DNA of 64,000 nt from Oegoconia quadripuncta. Taxonomy: Eukaryota; Arthropoda; Insecta; Lepidoptera; Autostichidae. Below are positions 1 through 10,664 of this stretch, piece by piece. Position 1 is the stretch's first letter. Each line of letters starts with the position of its first letter. Below the pieces are notes generated by a model that was given only the letters and a program-made list of their open reading frames with translations, was not told the DNA's origin and did no database searches. The stretch spans positions 9,705,731 through 9,769,730 of the forward strand of contig OX438758.1 in assembly GCA_949316235.1 (NCBI GenBank). Direction: 5' to 3'. Both the position numbers and the translations under genes were made by a program.

Positions 1-230
1 GATATATAAAAGAGCCAAGGAAAAGAGCACCAAAACTGCAAAATATCTAATCCTTGTGTTTACAGAATAGTTTAGCCATGTTTGATGGCTATGGGTTCAG
101 CCGTTTCGAAAATACTGAAATTTTAATTTATTTAATTTTAATTAATTTTAACTCGGTAACTTTCTATACAACATGGTATCATTATGTTCACTTTCTGTTT
201 CTCCGGTATTTTGTGTTTTTGGCATTAACA
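1..230. repeat. Degraded dispersed repeat, 'AGCCATGTTTGAT' family
   Basis: The motif AGCCATGTTTGATGGC followed by CAGCCGTTTCGAAAATA recurs at 42280-42400 and 52070-52120 and, less well, at 8330-8520. It is one of the window's dispersed repeat families. The 61-residue frame here is not a gene. Confidence 0.5.
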
Positions 231-235
231 GTTAA

Positions 236-490
236 ATAATAAAGAAATATTTCGGACAGTTATACTTATCAGATGATAAGTATAACTTAGCTTAGTTTGG
301 GACTAGATGTCCCAAACTAAGCAAAGCTTGTACTAGATATTGGATAAACATATGTAAATATTTATATAAACATCCATGACTTGGAAATAAATAAATAAAT
401 TCATCACGCAAACATTTACTCTTCGCGGGATTCGAACCCGCCTCCGATAGTTTCACAGACAGGGTCACTATCCAACTACACCAATCAATG
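236..490 (-). mobile_element. tRNA-derived SINE (family A)
   Basis: Read on the minus strand, a tRNA-like head lies near 425-490, with the B-box-like GATTCGAACCC visible on the plus strand. It is followed by a body shared with 26164-26330, 35945-36225 and 47455-47645 ('CCCAAACTAAGCAAAGCTTG', 'AACATCCATGACT'). Next to the tail are two perfect hairpins: a 12-bp stem (259-270/275-286) and a 14-bp stem (290-303/309-322). The head is not a functional tRNA because it grades into the SINE body. Confidence 0.75.
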
Positions 491-1843
491 GTCGATAAAA
501 AATAAGAAAATGGTACTCCGTAGTTGGACAAAATCTAGAGGTTTAATATAATCTGATAGAACGTAGTATCAAAAAATTATACAATAGATATGAAAAAAAA
601 ACGTAGAGAAAATATGTATTTTGCCTTCTCTAAATAATGTCACCGTTTTTCTCTAAACCTTGACTTGCCAGGACATTTGTCTGCGGGGTACTAACACAAT
701 TTCTGGTGTTACCGTGTTAAAAGAACTTTTATTGTATTTCATTTTATAACACTGTTCTACTTTTGATTGTCGACATCCGAGTTATCGATTTTTAAACTGT
801 TATTCCTTTTCGATTACCGACGTTGGCGTTGTCAGTCCTTGGTTGGGTGACCACTAGTGTCATTTTAATACGAGCGTATTCCGTGCTTCGGAGGGGAAGT
901 CGGTCCCGGTTGTTTTCAATTGAAGCTAAGCCGGTGACTTACAAGACCGGCTTAAAAACACTAACTGTCAGGTGGCCACTACTCAGCCACAAATCCACCA
1001 ATAAGCATAGTATGTTACGTTTAAACAATCTTTAATTTTACCATAATATTCAGGCAGTAAAAGGTAAAGAGCTTTTTATTCGTTTACTTATATTCTCGTG
1101 GTCATATGAAGTATGATATATCATACTTATCAGTGGCGGTACCTTGATATAAACCCAAAAGCCCGGCATGCCTTTGTCTTAATAAAACACCCGATCAGGA
1201 ACATCAACTTCAAACTTTATTAATCTTTAAACAGTACAGGAATTGCAAATGACCCTACAGATTGAACAGAAAGGCAACAAGATGTATTTAGCTTCATTAA
1301 CTGTCTAAAAACCACAAATCATTCATCAAATATTACTCGGGCTTACCCTACTCTGAAACCCTAGGCGCGCCACTGATATTGCCCTTAGCTGTATTATCAA
1401 CGTAAAACAGAAGCCACTGCAACTGAAATATTAAAATATAGCACAAATACTTTTTAGAAGATATCCAATAAAAACAAAATGTATAAAGGATTTAAGACTA
1501 GATAGACATAAGGTGTTCGTTAGTTATTTCATTTAAGTAACCTAAAATTACTACATTCCTTACATATAAGTGAACAGAACAAAATAATATTAGAAATACT
1601 GTCAATGAAAATATTTCATACAATCTTTCATTCAATAATTCGTCATATTCCCTACCCTATTCTATCACTAAAGATTTATAGCGACTTTTTAAGTTAATGT
1701 TTACCTCGATTGCTTGTCGGACTTCCAAAGCCCAAAACTTTGCAGACTTTGGAAAAACTTAAATGTACCTGTACTTAAATCAACACTGTTGTGTACACTA
1801 TATGTATGAGTTGGATCCGTTAGCTGGGACAAGGCAATTTATA
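491..1843. other. Non-coding flank, no gene seen
   Basis: AT-rich sequence with no convincing coding frame. The fragment near 880-1010 has slightly higher GC and a 70-residue open frame at 823-1035 without recognisable features. I see no clear repeat family apart from loose similarity to common short repeats. Confidence 0.5.
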
Positions 1844-2345
1844 CAGGGTGTCCCGAAACTCAACGATAACCTGGTACCGGGCGAGAGGCCAAGGTATATC
1901 AGTTATGAAAAAAATGAGAAAAAAAATCCTTGTCACTTAGTGAAGCGATAATAGAAATTTTTCGAAAAAGTTTTTAATTTCACACCCTCAGTCGCATTTT
2001 CAAGTACTGTGATCACAATTTTCACAATTTTACAGTAATTTTTTTGAGAATGTAATCTCAAATAACAGTGCTATTAATCGCAACCACAAATCAAAGTTAA
2101 TACATTGTTAACTAAGTAAAATGAATTAAGTTTTGACGAGTTCTGGTTCAAAAAATTATTATCAGTTAACTTTGACACTCCATGTTGGAAAAAAAATGTA
2201 CCACACTACCCTTGGCAAGTATTTTCAAAAGATGGCCTATTTAGTCTAGATTTCAAAATGGTATTACACTTGCTAGTTTTCTTGCCAATAAAAGTACTAT
2301 TTCGTTTTTTTAGCGAAGGGATCCCACATTTCAATAAAAATACCT
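1844..2345 (+). repeat. Left inverted arm of the transposon
   Basis: Matches the reverse complement of 2935-3439 through landmarks such as CGGGCGAGAGGCCAAGG, GTTAACTAAGTAAAAT and CTTGGCAAGTATTTTCAAAA. The match weakens towards the inner end. Confidence 0.85.
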
Positions 2346-2526
2346 GATACTTTTTGTTTAAAAAGGTCGGCGTCTCCATTGTAATGAACGAAAGTCATAA
2401 AATGAGATAGTAGTTATGCTGTCCGTCAGAGCGAGACAGTTTGTCATTCGACTTTTAGGGTGAGTGAGACAAATAGTGACGCCGATGTTGAATGTCGATG
2501 TCCAAAATAATTTGCTGAGATTGTTA

Positions 2527-2895
2527 GATGTACCACTCAACATCTACAGAGTAATATGGTATCAACAAGATGGTTGCCCAGCTCATTAAGCCCGGCCTGT
2601 ACGAGAATATTTAAACGAAGAATATCCCGACAGATGGATCGGACGCCTTGGGTCAATTTTATGGCCACCTCGTTCTCCAGACCTGAATCCAGTAGATTTT
2701 TTTTACTGGGGATACATAAAAGAAAAAGTCTACTCAAAACCAATACAAAATCTATCAGAACGGCGCCAAAAAATTGATGCAGCATCAGAAGAAATAAAAT
2801 CGAGAAGATATGCACGACTGGTCAAGAGGTCATTTCTGAGGCGTTGCAGAGCTTGTATTCTTGCCGGAGGAAAACAATTTGAGCATCTACTTTAG
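2527..2895 (+). pseudogene. Transposase remnant, DDE C-terminal third, one in-frame stop
   Basis: In the frame of TGG 2557, the product reads IWYQQDGCPAH, then a TAA stop at 2587, then ARPVREYLNEEYPDRWIGRL, WPPRSPDLNPVDFFYWGYI and a C-terminus ending GGKQFEHLL at a TAG (2893-2895). QQDGxPAH carries the second catalytic Asp. WPPRSPDLNPxDFFxWG covers the region of the third acidic residue in IS630/Tc1/mariner DDE transposases. The N-terminal DNA-binding domain and first catalytic Asp are absent. With the internal stop and missing half, it cannot encode an active enzyme. The C-terminal FEHL signature recurs in 34688-34840. Confidence 0.85.
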
Positions 2896-2934
2896 ATTTA
2901 GAAGGATATTAAAATGTTTACGATAATTGATTGT

Positions 2935-3439
2935 TTTATTTTGATTAAGTTTTCCATGAGGTCCCTTTGCAAAAAGTATGAAATTACACTTTTCTTGACA
3001 AGAAAAGCGGCAAGTGTTGTACCATTTTGAAATCTAGACTAAATGGGCCATCTTTTGAAAATACTTGCCAAGGGTAGTGTGGTACTTTTTTTTTCCATTA
3101 TGGAGTGTCAAAGTTAACTGATAATAATTTTTTGAACCAGAACTCGTCAAAACTTAATTTATTTTACTTAGTTAACAATGTATTAACTTTGATTTGTGGT
3201 TACGATTAATAGCACTGCTATTAGAGATTACATTCTTAAAAAAATTACTGTAAAATTGTGAAAATTGTGATCACAGTACTTAAAAATGCGACTAAGGGTG
3301 TCAAATTTTAAACTTTTTCGAAAAATTTCTATTATCGCTTTACTAAGTAACATGGATTTTTTTTCTCATTTTATTCATAACTGATATACCTTGGCCTCTC
3401 GCCCGGTACCAGGTTATCGTTGAGTTTCGGGACACCCTG
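2935..3439 (-). repeat. Right inverted arm of the transposon
   Basis: Reverse-complement partner of 1844-2345. It ends GACACCCTG followed by TA. The inner end opens into the transposase remnant's 3' side. Confidence 0.85.
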
Positions 3440-3441
3440 TA

Positions 3442-3813
3442 TATAGAAAATATCTTGAAGTAGGCTAAGTAATTCATAATAATGAAATGTCAGTACGTTT
3501 TGATATTGGAAGTAAAGTAAATACTGCTTAATTATCTGTGTTTGACTAAGTTGTAGATTGTGGACAAATACACTTCAAAGCAAAGACGCCAGACAGTGTC
3601 TGCACATGAAACTCGCTTGTTGACACAACCAATGAAGACATCTTAGATAGATCAGTAACAGAATCAGCTACATATATTCCTAATTGTATTAATCACAATA
3701 TACATACAAACTAAATGAATCCGCATGTATCCCCAATACCATACACTGATACCGCACACAGAGAAATGTGACTAAACTTAACTAATGTTAATAGAACTAC
3801 CCTTCCCTTCTAA
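3442..3813. other. Non-coding stretch
   Basis: I see no repeat family or coding frame here. It may belong to the same insertion as the open frame at 3814-4023, but no terminal repeat joins them. Confidence 0.4.
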
Positions 3814-4023
3814 TGTCTAACAAAAATAGACATTACATGGGCTGTAAAAGGTACATTTGACGGTCTTACTAAACTGGTCGGTGCAGTATATAGAGTGGCG
3901 GACACCTTAAGTCCAACGGAGGCAGAAACTGCAATTAGTACAATTAGTAGAGCCCAATTAGGTGCTTTAACGAAGCGAGTTTCGCAACTAGACGGAGAGT
4001 TTGGTGACAAATACGACGCTTGA
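3814..4023 (+). pseudogene. Unidentified 69-codon open frame without a start codon
   Basis: Between TAA (3811) and TGA (4021) the frame runs ...IDITWAVKGTFDGLTKLVG, YRVADTLSPTEAETAISTI, SRAQLGALTKRVSQLDGEFG, DKYDA-stop. Its composition is protein-like (Ala, Thr, Leu, balanced charge), unlike the Lys/Asn/Ile/Tyr-rich chance frames elsewhere in this AT-rich sequence, and local GC is raised. There is no ATG, so it would be a terminal exon, or the tail of a decayed mobile-element or endogenous viral gene. I do not recognise the family. A 66-codon frame on the other strand (3810-4010) with a hydrophobic stretch is the alternative reading. Confidence 0.35.
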
Positions 4024-4465
4024 CGCCTGACCCGGGATAAGGATCAACAGATACCGTTTGATTAAGTGTATTTGTATTGCCACTTAGTGATAGATATGTC
4101 ATCTGTTATTCCATTAACTTATATTTACTTTAGTAACTTATTAGTAATCTGTGCTTATATATAAACTGACTGCAGTAATTTGGGCGTTTTAAATATTGAA
4201 GTAGTTATTGTTATCCCATTCTCATCGCAAAAATATGAATTAATCTTACTTCTCAACTCAATATTCAAGACTTATGAGTCGGTCGGTAATACGGGCTTAT
4301 AAATTCACCATAAACATAATAATATGTAACAGCATTAGAGAATAAAGCATGAGCAGCACCGTATTGATGATGGATGAGAGTCAAACAAATCCTATTTGCA
4401 TTAAGCTGAACAATTACTGCCTCCTTGGCAAAAAATCTCATAATCCCTTAAACTAAAAGTTAGTA

Positions 4466-4477
4466 TTTCTTTCACAG
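4466..4477 (+). other. Splice acceptor before the first SoxD coding exon
   Basis: A pyrimidine-rich tract ending TTTCACAG places a 3' splice site at 4477|4478, leaving only AAAC between the junction and ATG 4482. If it is used, the 5' UTR lies mostly on an upstream exon that I could not identify in 1-4465. Confidence 0.65.
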
Positions 4478-4481
4478 AAAC

Positions 4482-5014
4482 ATGTCATCTAAACGGAAGT
4501 CGCCACCGTCAAAATTGCAAGAAGGTGCAACTGACACCGTGAAACCAGAGGCTGGTCCAGCTCATTTGGACTACGCAGACAACCACGAATTAGACGACCA
4601 GCAAAACTACTACAAGTTATCCCCAAGCTCTTCTACCAGAAGCTCCATAAGCGAGGAGGATCCCTCCAATTACGAAGACGAACGACCACCTAAAAAACAA
4701 AGATTCGAAACATTAGACATGACAAATAATCTTCTAGTCCCATCATCTTTCCTAGGCCTTCATCAAGTCAATGACCTGCAGACACGAAGACGTGGCTCTT
4801 CCGAATGCAGTAGTCCGGGCGCGGAAGCTAAAGTGTTAGGACTTTGCAATAATAATAATTCATTGCTGAATCATAATAGTGCGCTGTCATTCGCACCGCC
4901 CCATAAGCGGTCGATGGATGATGTCTTAAAGAGATTAACGTCTAAAATGAACAATAGTACTATAAAGGAAGAGAAGAGGCCTACGCCGTCGACAACGCCG
5001 GTAAAACAGAACAA
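4482..5014 (+). CDS. SoxD: SoxD (Sox5/6/13-type) transcription factor, N-terminal coding exon
   Basis: First coding exon of a SoxD HMG-box transcription factor, a nuclear DNA-binding protein that dimerises through a leucine zipper; zipper and HMG box are encoded further downstream. It gives 177 codons plus two bases. The start MSSKRKSPP parallels the MSSK start of vertebrate Sox5 and Sox6. Residues 69-74 (PPKKQR) look like a basic nuclear-localisation patch. Residues 141-156 (HKRSMDDVLKRLTSKM) resemble the Sox5/6 segment RKGSLADVVDTLKQKK. The rest is Ser/Asn-rich and probably disordered. VKPE (20-23) and IKEE (161-164) fit the psi-K-x-E sumoylation pattern. ATG 4482 is chosen because it is preceded by AAAC, lies just after acceptor TTTCACAG, and gives the family N-terminus. 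An in-frame TAG lies at 4461. The exon ends in phase 2 at donor AA|GTAAGT. The assignment rests mainly on phase and zipper agreement with 37692-37836; alone this exon would be less certain. Confidence 0.85.
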
Positions 5015-5020
5015 GTAAGT
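5015..5020 (+). other. Splice donor of the first SoxD coding exon
   Basis: AA|GTAAGT is a consensus 5' splice site. Reading through it meets TAA at 5016-5018, so splicing is needed to keep the frame open. The exon ends two bases into a codon. Confidence 0.85.
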
Positions 5021-7624
5021 GACTTTTTTTAGGTTGCACAGTATGTTTATAATTAAGTGAAACAATTTTGAACAGAGTAAAGAGACAGATGCACATGCAA
5101 TTTTAGTGATATGTGCATTGGAATTGCTCGCTCTAATACCATCATCATCTTTTCATCTTCTACTGGCAGGGGAGGATCTCCAACCAGATGTCGTCCACGA
5201 ACTGAACTCTTTTGGCATTCACTCACAATACGATCTGCCAAGTCTCTTTCCCCAACCTTGATATTTTCAAAACCAGGGTAAATAGTAAAAAGTTGGCATT
5301 TAGTGTGATCGCGTGCTTCATTTTTGACCACATCTTGACTTTCCACCGATTTAGATTGTGGTCAAAAGCATACTCGTATCCAGTCCATCCAAAAAAAATT
5401 GTTTTCTTGTAATTGAAACCTTCTTGAGTGTTAAGTCTCACTTCTCATAAGGACTTCATATATTTTACTTTCAATCTGTTATATGAGATATACTTACAAT
5501 ATCATTTGATATAATAATAAATATCTCTGAAAATGTCGATGAATTAATGATAGATAGATCCCTAGGCCTGTCTGTTCACCTTAGCATTAACGGCAATTTC
5601 CGTATTAATTATTCTATGTGTTTGTCTCATAATATTTACAAAGCAAACGAGGAAATCATTATTATTAAGATAATAACTTTATTATCATGAACCTGACCAT
5701 TCAACTTGCGTGCTCAGAGTTACATAATCAATGAAAATCTAATAACAATTATGAATACTTTGTTATTTATAAACAATAGTAGGATTTAAGTAATATAAGT
5801 TCTAAATACTCCATCATAATTATCACATATTATTCTAGTACAAAGACGAGTAATATAAACTCCATCAAGTTCCAGTGATAATCTTCTGGCTCCATCTTGA
5901 GACCCGCGTCATCAACTGTAATAGAAAGTGTTCATGGCAACAAAAAAACGGCTATAGAGTTTGTAAATTTTGCCATTTGCCATCAGGGACTTCCAGTCCT
6001 TACATCCCGGCTCAATCATCAGAATATCAGCTCGATGGTACCATTAATATTGCATTGTCTCCAATATCAGCTCAATTAGATACCAGCAAGTGGTTAAAAA
6101 ATTGTTTAGTAATTTTGAAGTTAAATAAAAGATTGTAAAAGCAGTGTAAGGTCTTTTTCTGAATATCTAATTATTTATCTACATAAATAAAGGGTCTAGC
6201 AGATTGAAGGATGCCGATAAGCATTGAGCAGATTTTCTTTTTGTAGTAACAGTATGTAGCCAAGCGAAAAATTGTTGAAAAATTCCTTGTGGTTCATAAA
6301 TAACTAATGGAAAGACAATTATTAGTGTTATTATTGAAAGTAAATGGGCTACTTCTATATGTGAAAAACAAAAAGGTAACAGAATGTTTTCCATTTATAT
6401 TTGAATATTTCAATTGGGAAGCGTCGACCATGACAAAGGAACTGTACTAAAGGTTTTATGTCCCGTTCTCAATATTAATAATTGAAACGCCAAAAATTAG
6501 CAAAACAACCGACTTAAGTATGGTTCCATACTCTCTATCTCTGGAGTGCATCATCAGATCTTAACCAAATTTATATGAGACCAGTTTATAGAGTTTATAC
6601 TCTATCAAACAAAAAAACAATCATCAAAATCTGTTGACAATTGACGTAAATATTGATGAACTTACATACCCAAAATAAAAAATATATTATACAAACGAAC
6701 ACAAACCTTTTTTTGAAGTTGTTTAAAAATATTACATAAAACACGCACACATTACAATTCTCATGTAAATTTAACAGTTTCGTAAACTACTAAAAAATGT
6801 TTATCTATAGATCTAGAGTTGAGAAGTTTAATAAATAACTGTAGTTTAATTACATTGGACTAATGTTACTACCGTAGGCTTTGGATGCACTAAAATAAGA
6901 CTAAAGACACTATGTTACTCTTCCGGCGTGATCGTTTCACTAGGTTTTAATTGGCCATATTATGGCTCATTAAAAACAATGTTAGAGTGTTCGGACCACC
7001 GCAAGTTCACTATAAATGCGTTAAACGCGGGTTTAACTAGGGTTTTATAGATATTTGTCGGTTTGTCCTCAGCAGTTTTGTGACGGAAATCGTTAAAACT
7101 AAAGCGGTAACGTTCACGATATTCCGGCTAACCTAAGTGTAAGGTATTAACTGACATAAGTGCATAACGAATTTAGAAAGTGCAATTAAATTTTGTATTT
7201 GTAATTCAAAAACTTGATACGTTTATTATTGTCATGTACTTACTGTGACGGTACAGGACAGTACATATTACATAGAATTATGTATTGTTTAATAAAGAAA
7301 AGAGAACAGATTTCAGAATTATTAAAAATTTAGAAAACCCCCAACCGTGTATAAGAACCCAAAACAGCTATCTAGGTATTACATAGTAGCGAAACTACTA
7401 CAAATAATATTGTAATCAATACTATAATCAATGTTAAACATAATTCATTTTTCCGTTTTCTTTTATGGAAAGGACATTGTTATAATTACGACTGGGTCTT
7501 AATGTTAACGTTTGTTTATCCTAATTGTAAGCTATGTTTACCTCTAACGAATTGTGCATCTTAATTAGGTATGTACTATAATGTAACAATTGTCGGTAAG
7601 CCTATTGAGAAAAATTATTCAAAT
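5021..7624. other. Intron sequence with degraded repeats
   Basis: No gene is seen. About 5840-6135 resembles 57150-57370 (motifs 'TGGCTCCATC', 'CAGCTCGATG' and relatives). About 6520-6750 ('GGAGTGCATCATCAGATC', 'TTTATATGAGACCA') matches 32765-32960 and, in part, 56460-56650. The remainder is AT-rich unique sequence. Confidence 0.5.
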
Positions 7625-8330
7625 ACGAGTTCCATCTTGAAATCTATAGTCGTTTGATAAAACATTAATTGCTCGAAGACGCTTACTCGATTGTCCATAA
7701 GACCTATGGATAGTGATCTCGATAGTTCGCCACATCGATGCATCAAAATGAGGTCAATATATTTGGAGGATAGTGAACTCGACAGTTTGCCACATCGATG
7801 CATCAAAATGAGTTCAATATATATGGAGGATACTCGGCTTGATAGTTTGCGACCAAGATGCATCAAAATGAGGTCGATAATTATATGGGGGATACTGAGC
7901 TCGTTAGTTTGCCACATCGATGCATCAAAATGAGTTTGTTATATATATAGAGGATAGTGAGCTCGATAGTTTACCACATTGATGCATCAAAATGAGTTCG
8001 ATATATATGGAGGATAGTGAGCTCGATAGGTTGCCACATCGATGCATCAAAATGTGTTCGATATATAGGGAGGATACTGAGATTGATAGCTTGCCACGTC
8101 GATGCATCAAAATAAGTTCGATATAATATGGAGGATACTAAGCTTGATAGTTTATTATCGTTAGATAGAGATATTGATCGTTAAAGCCCATGATTTTTAG
8201 AGACTTTGATGCATCAATGTGGCATACTACAGAGCTCGCGATTCGTTTGTCTCATGGACAATCGAGTAAATGTCTTCGAACAATTAATGTTTGATCAAAC
8301 GGTTTTAGATTTCAAGTAGGGAACTCATCC
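7625..8330. mobile_element. Fold-back (inverted-repeat) element containing a minisatellite
   Basis: Arms of about 76 bp at 7627-7702 and 8250-8327 are imperfect reverse complements, sharing for example TCGATTGTCCAT, ACATTAATTG and TTGAAATCTA-type blocks. Between them lies a 60-bp tandem array. Just inside the right arm (about 8206-8243) is a single partial array unit in inverted orientation. The original element was probably a palindrome with one unit per arm, and the unit was amplified in the left arm. No transposase is present and the insertion duplication is unclear. Confidence 0.7.
7709..8150 (+). repeat. Minisatellite, 60-62 bp unit, about 7.5 copies
   Basis: The unit has the core CACATCGATGCATCAAAATG followed by AGTTCGATATATATGGAGGA and TAGTGAGCTCGATAGTTTGC. 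Copies start at roughly 60-base spacing from 7709 to 8150 and differ by a few substitutions each. Because the period is a multiple of three, open frames appear on both strands (7615-7917 and 7925-8110 minus, 7691-7933 plus); these are artefacts of the repeat. Confidence 0.92.
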
Positions 8331-10266
8331 AATTACACCAAATAACTGTGTTAAAAGCTAAATATCTTCAAAACGTCTTAATCGATTTTCATCAGACATA
8401 CCTAATAACCTGTCCCATTTTTTAGTCTTTAATATAAAACTGCGCTCAAATCGGACCACGTATTACTGAGATACATCCGGACAAAGACTAGACACACACA
8501 ACGCCATTGTTTTTCATCAGGGGTTAAAAAATAACATTTTAACTGAGAGTGCGGCCACCAAAAGGACGTATACAAGTGCACACAGTGGAGATACGACTGC
8601 TAACAGTGGAGTGTAAGCTCAAGTCTCCATTCCACCGTAGTTACACTGCTTTCATTAACGTATGATATGGTAAAACGAATTGAAATGAAAATGATCTTAC
8701 ATTTACAAGTGAAAACGGTATTACGGCTGTATAAAGACTGAACGCTTGCGCTGAACGCTTAAGATCGATGTGTGAAGTAACGGAATGGTTAGGAAATAAA
8801 GACATCAGAGGAAGACTAAAAGTTACTGAAATGTTGAGTGATAGATGAATCTGGACCGATGGTCATAAGTAAGTCAATGAAAAGATGGATACGCTGTGCG
8901 AAAATTTACATAAGATACCAAGATGACGGCTAATAGTTAATAGAATAATTATAAACCGTAAATTTAGAAAACTCCCAGGAATTAATGATTATTGTCGTCC
9001 AAATAATAAACCAACTGTATTAAAAGCTAAATATATCAAATACGGCTAAAAACCAGAACGCAAACACGGGTTCTCGAAAATAAAAAACCTTCAATTTTCA
9101 ATCGTTCAAATCGTTACTGTGTTATAATGGCATAGATAGACTCAGACATAGGCTTCAAAATTATAACACCCCTCATTGTGGAGCCGTGAGTTAGAAAGTA
9201 AACTTGTTGTACCGTTCTTGGAGATGATGACGGGCACTTTTTAACACTTAAGTATAGTTTTTTACCTGTAAACATTCTTTCCTCGACTCTAGTGTTCTAG
9301 CCGTATGCAAGTTTACCACTACAAAACGACTATGCCCGTGTATAACATGATGTGGTTTATTAAACCATAAGTTATCCACTTTGTTACAAATAGGCAGTTA
9401 TTTATTTTACGCAAGCGCATTAATTTATTTTATGTACCTTTAGGAGCAGTCTCAATACTAAATTGTAAAATTTACAAGATCGTTAACTCGTCGTTTAATA
9501 TCGATTTAGTGCTCAAAGTTATACGCTTAAAACTAATGGTTTAGAAAAGTATGCATAAGGGTCAGCTTTGGATGTATAAGTGACTTTCATACTTTAAGAT
9601 TAGGTTTGCTATTAGGCGCGTGGGAGGAATATGCGCACTAAGATTTGTTTCTATGTTCATATGTGCCCTAAGCTGTCTGCGTAGTTTTCCCCAACTTCAA
9701 CCAAATCTTGTAGCAACGGACTGTGTTGTAATTTATATTTATAGGGTAGTTAATAGTATCACTAGATTTGGATAACCAGGCTACACTTGCCTTTGGTTTC
9801 TCGTACAGATAGAGAAAACGCTTGTTAGAAATTAATCTGATTGGAGAAAAGATTCGTTGATCAAAGTTTTTGATATCAATCTCTACAGTTAGTCTCAATT
9901 TGAACAACTGCCATCCACAGCAGTAAGCAAGTAACTAATTCACTGAAATACAGTACGACATACCGACATTAGAACTACCGGGTTTATTGTTAGCTTAATA
10001 TCAATGCTTCACTAAAACAACAGTTAATTCTGTTTAGTATAACGGTTACTTCATAATAATAAGATTGAATAAATGTGCTCGCTTGTGTTCTATCGCTAGA
10101 TTTGGTACCACATAAGTGCCCTAGAAGTAAATTATGGCAACTCGATACGTCTATCCATTAGACGTTTATTATATCCTTACTTCTACTGCGCTTATGTACT
10201 ACCAAATTTAGCGACCGAAAGCAAGCGAGCTGAACGGAAAATTATGCGATCAAACGCAAAAATTTG
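8331..10266. other. Intron sequence with decayed dispersed repeats
   Basis: 8331-8520 is an 'AAAGCTAAATATCTTCAAAACG' type repeat related to 42280-42400 and 51945-52140. 9000-9200 and 14590-14760 share the 'ATTATAACACCC...GTTAGAAAG' or 'CACCCTCTTTGTGTGTCGG' style of the same class. Nothing else is recognisable. Confidence 0.45.
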
Positions 10267-10560
10267 TACGTGATACGACTGCACGTGAGTGATAGAGAAG
10301 GCGATGCTCAGCGTTACACTACGTAATTTAATCAAAAATGAAGAAAGCCGTAGGCGAACGGATGTCTCTGACATAGCCCAGCGAATTAGTAAATTGAAGT
10401 GGCATTGGGCAGGGCACATAGCTCGAAGAACTGATGGTCGGTGAGAAGTCGCTGGATGCATGCTGCTTCCAACCGGTCACTCTGGAAATCTATGGGGGAG
10501 GCCTATGTTCAGCACTGGACGTTCTGTGGCTGATGTGGTTGAAGATGATGATGCAGCAAT
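10267..10560 (+). mobile_element. RTE-type LINE remnant (3' end of reverse transcriptase ORF)
   Basis: The + strand encodes VIEKAMLSVTLRNLIKNEES, RRRTDVSDIAQRISKLKWHW, AGHIARRTDGR and then a stop. This matches the conserved C-terminal tail of insect endonuclease-reverse transcriptase LINEs of RTE type (ERAMLGVSLRD..., KLKWxWAGHIARR). It is followed by the typical 3' end (ATGTTCAGCACTGGACGTTC) and a GATGATGATG tail. It is a 5'-truncated, dead copy. The minus-strand 89-residue frame at 10192-10461 is its shadow. Confidence 0.82.
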
Positions 10561-10664
10561 TTTAACTCTATACGTATTTTAAAAATTGTTGCTGCACTTT
10601 CCATGCACTTGCACAACACAGCTCTAAACACTTGAATGAATTAGATTTGGATGTAAACATTACA

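Larger units (their letters stand above)
1844..3439. mobile_element. Tc1/mariner-superfamily transposon with ~500 bp inverted repeats
   Basis: Both ends carry CAGGGTGTCCCGAAACTCAA in inverted orientation, flanked by TA (1842-1843 and 3440-3441), the superfamily's usual target duplication. The inverted arms continue, with mismatches and small indels, from 1844 to about 2345 and from about 2935 to 3439. This is far longer than the ~30 bp typical of Tc1/mariner ends. The 590 bp between the arms contains a broken transposase C-terminal third (2527-2895). The element is 1596 bp, so the N-terminal part of a normal ~340-residue transposase is missing. Arm divergence suggests an old copy. Confidence 0.88.

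Noticed and set aside
420..490. tRNA gene on the minus strand
   Set aside because: It has a B-box-like GATTCGAACCC but continues into a repeated body found elsewhere; it is the head of a SINE.
7709..8150. Possible CRISPR-like array
   Set aside because: Units are contiguous with no unique spacers, differ by scattered substitutions, and sit in a fold-back element of an insect genome.
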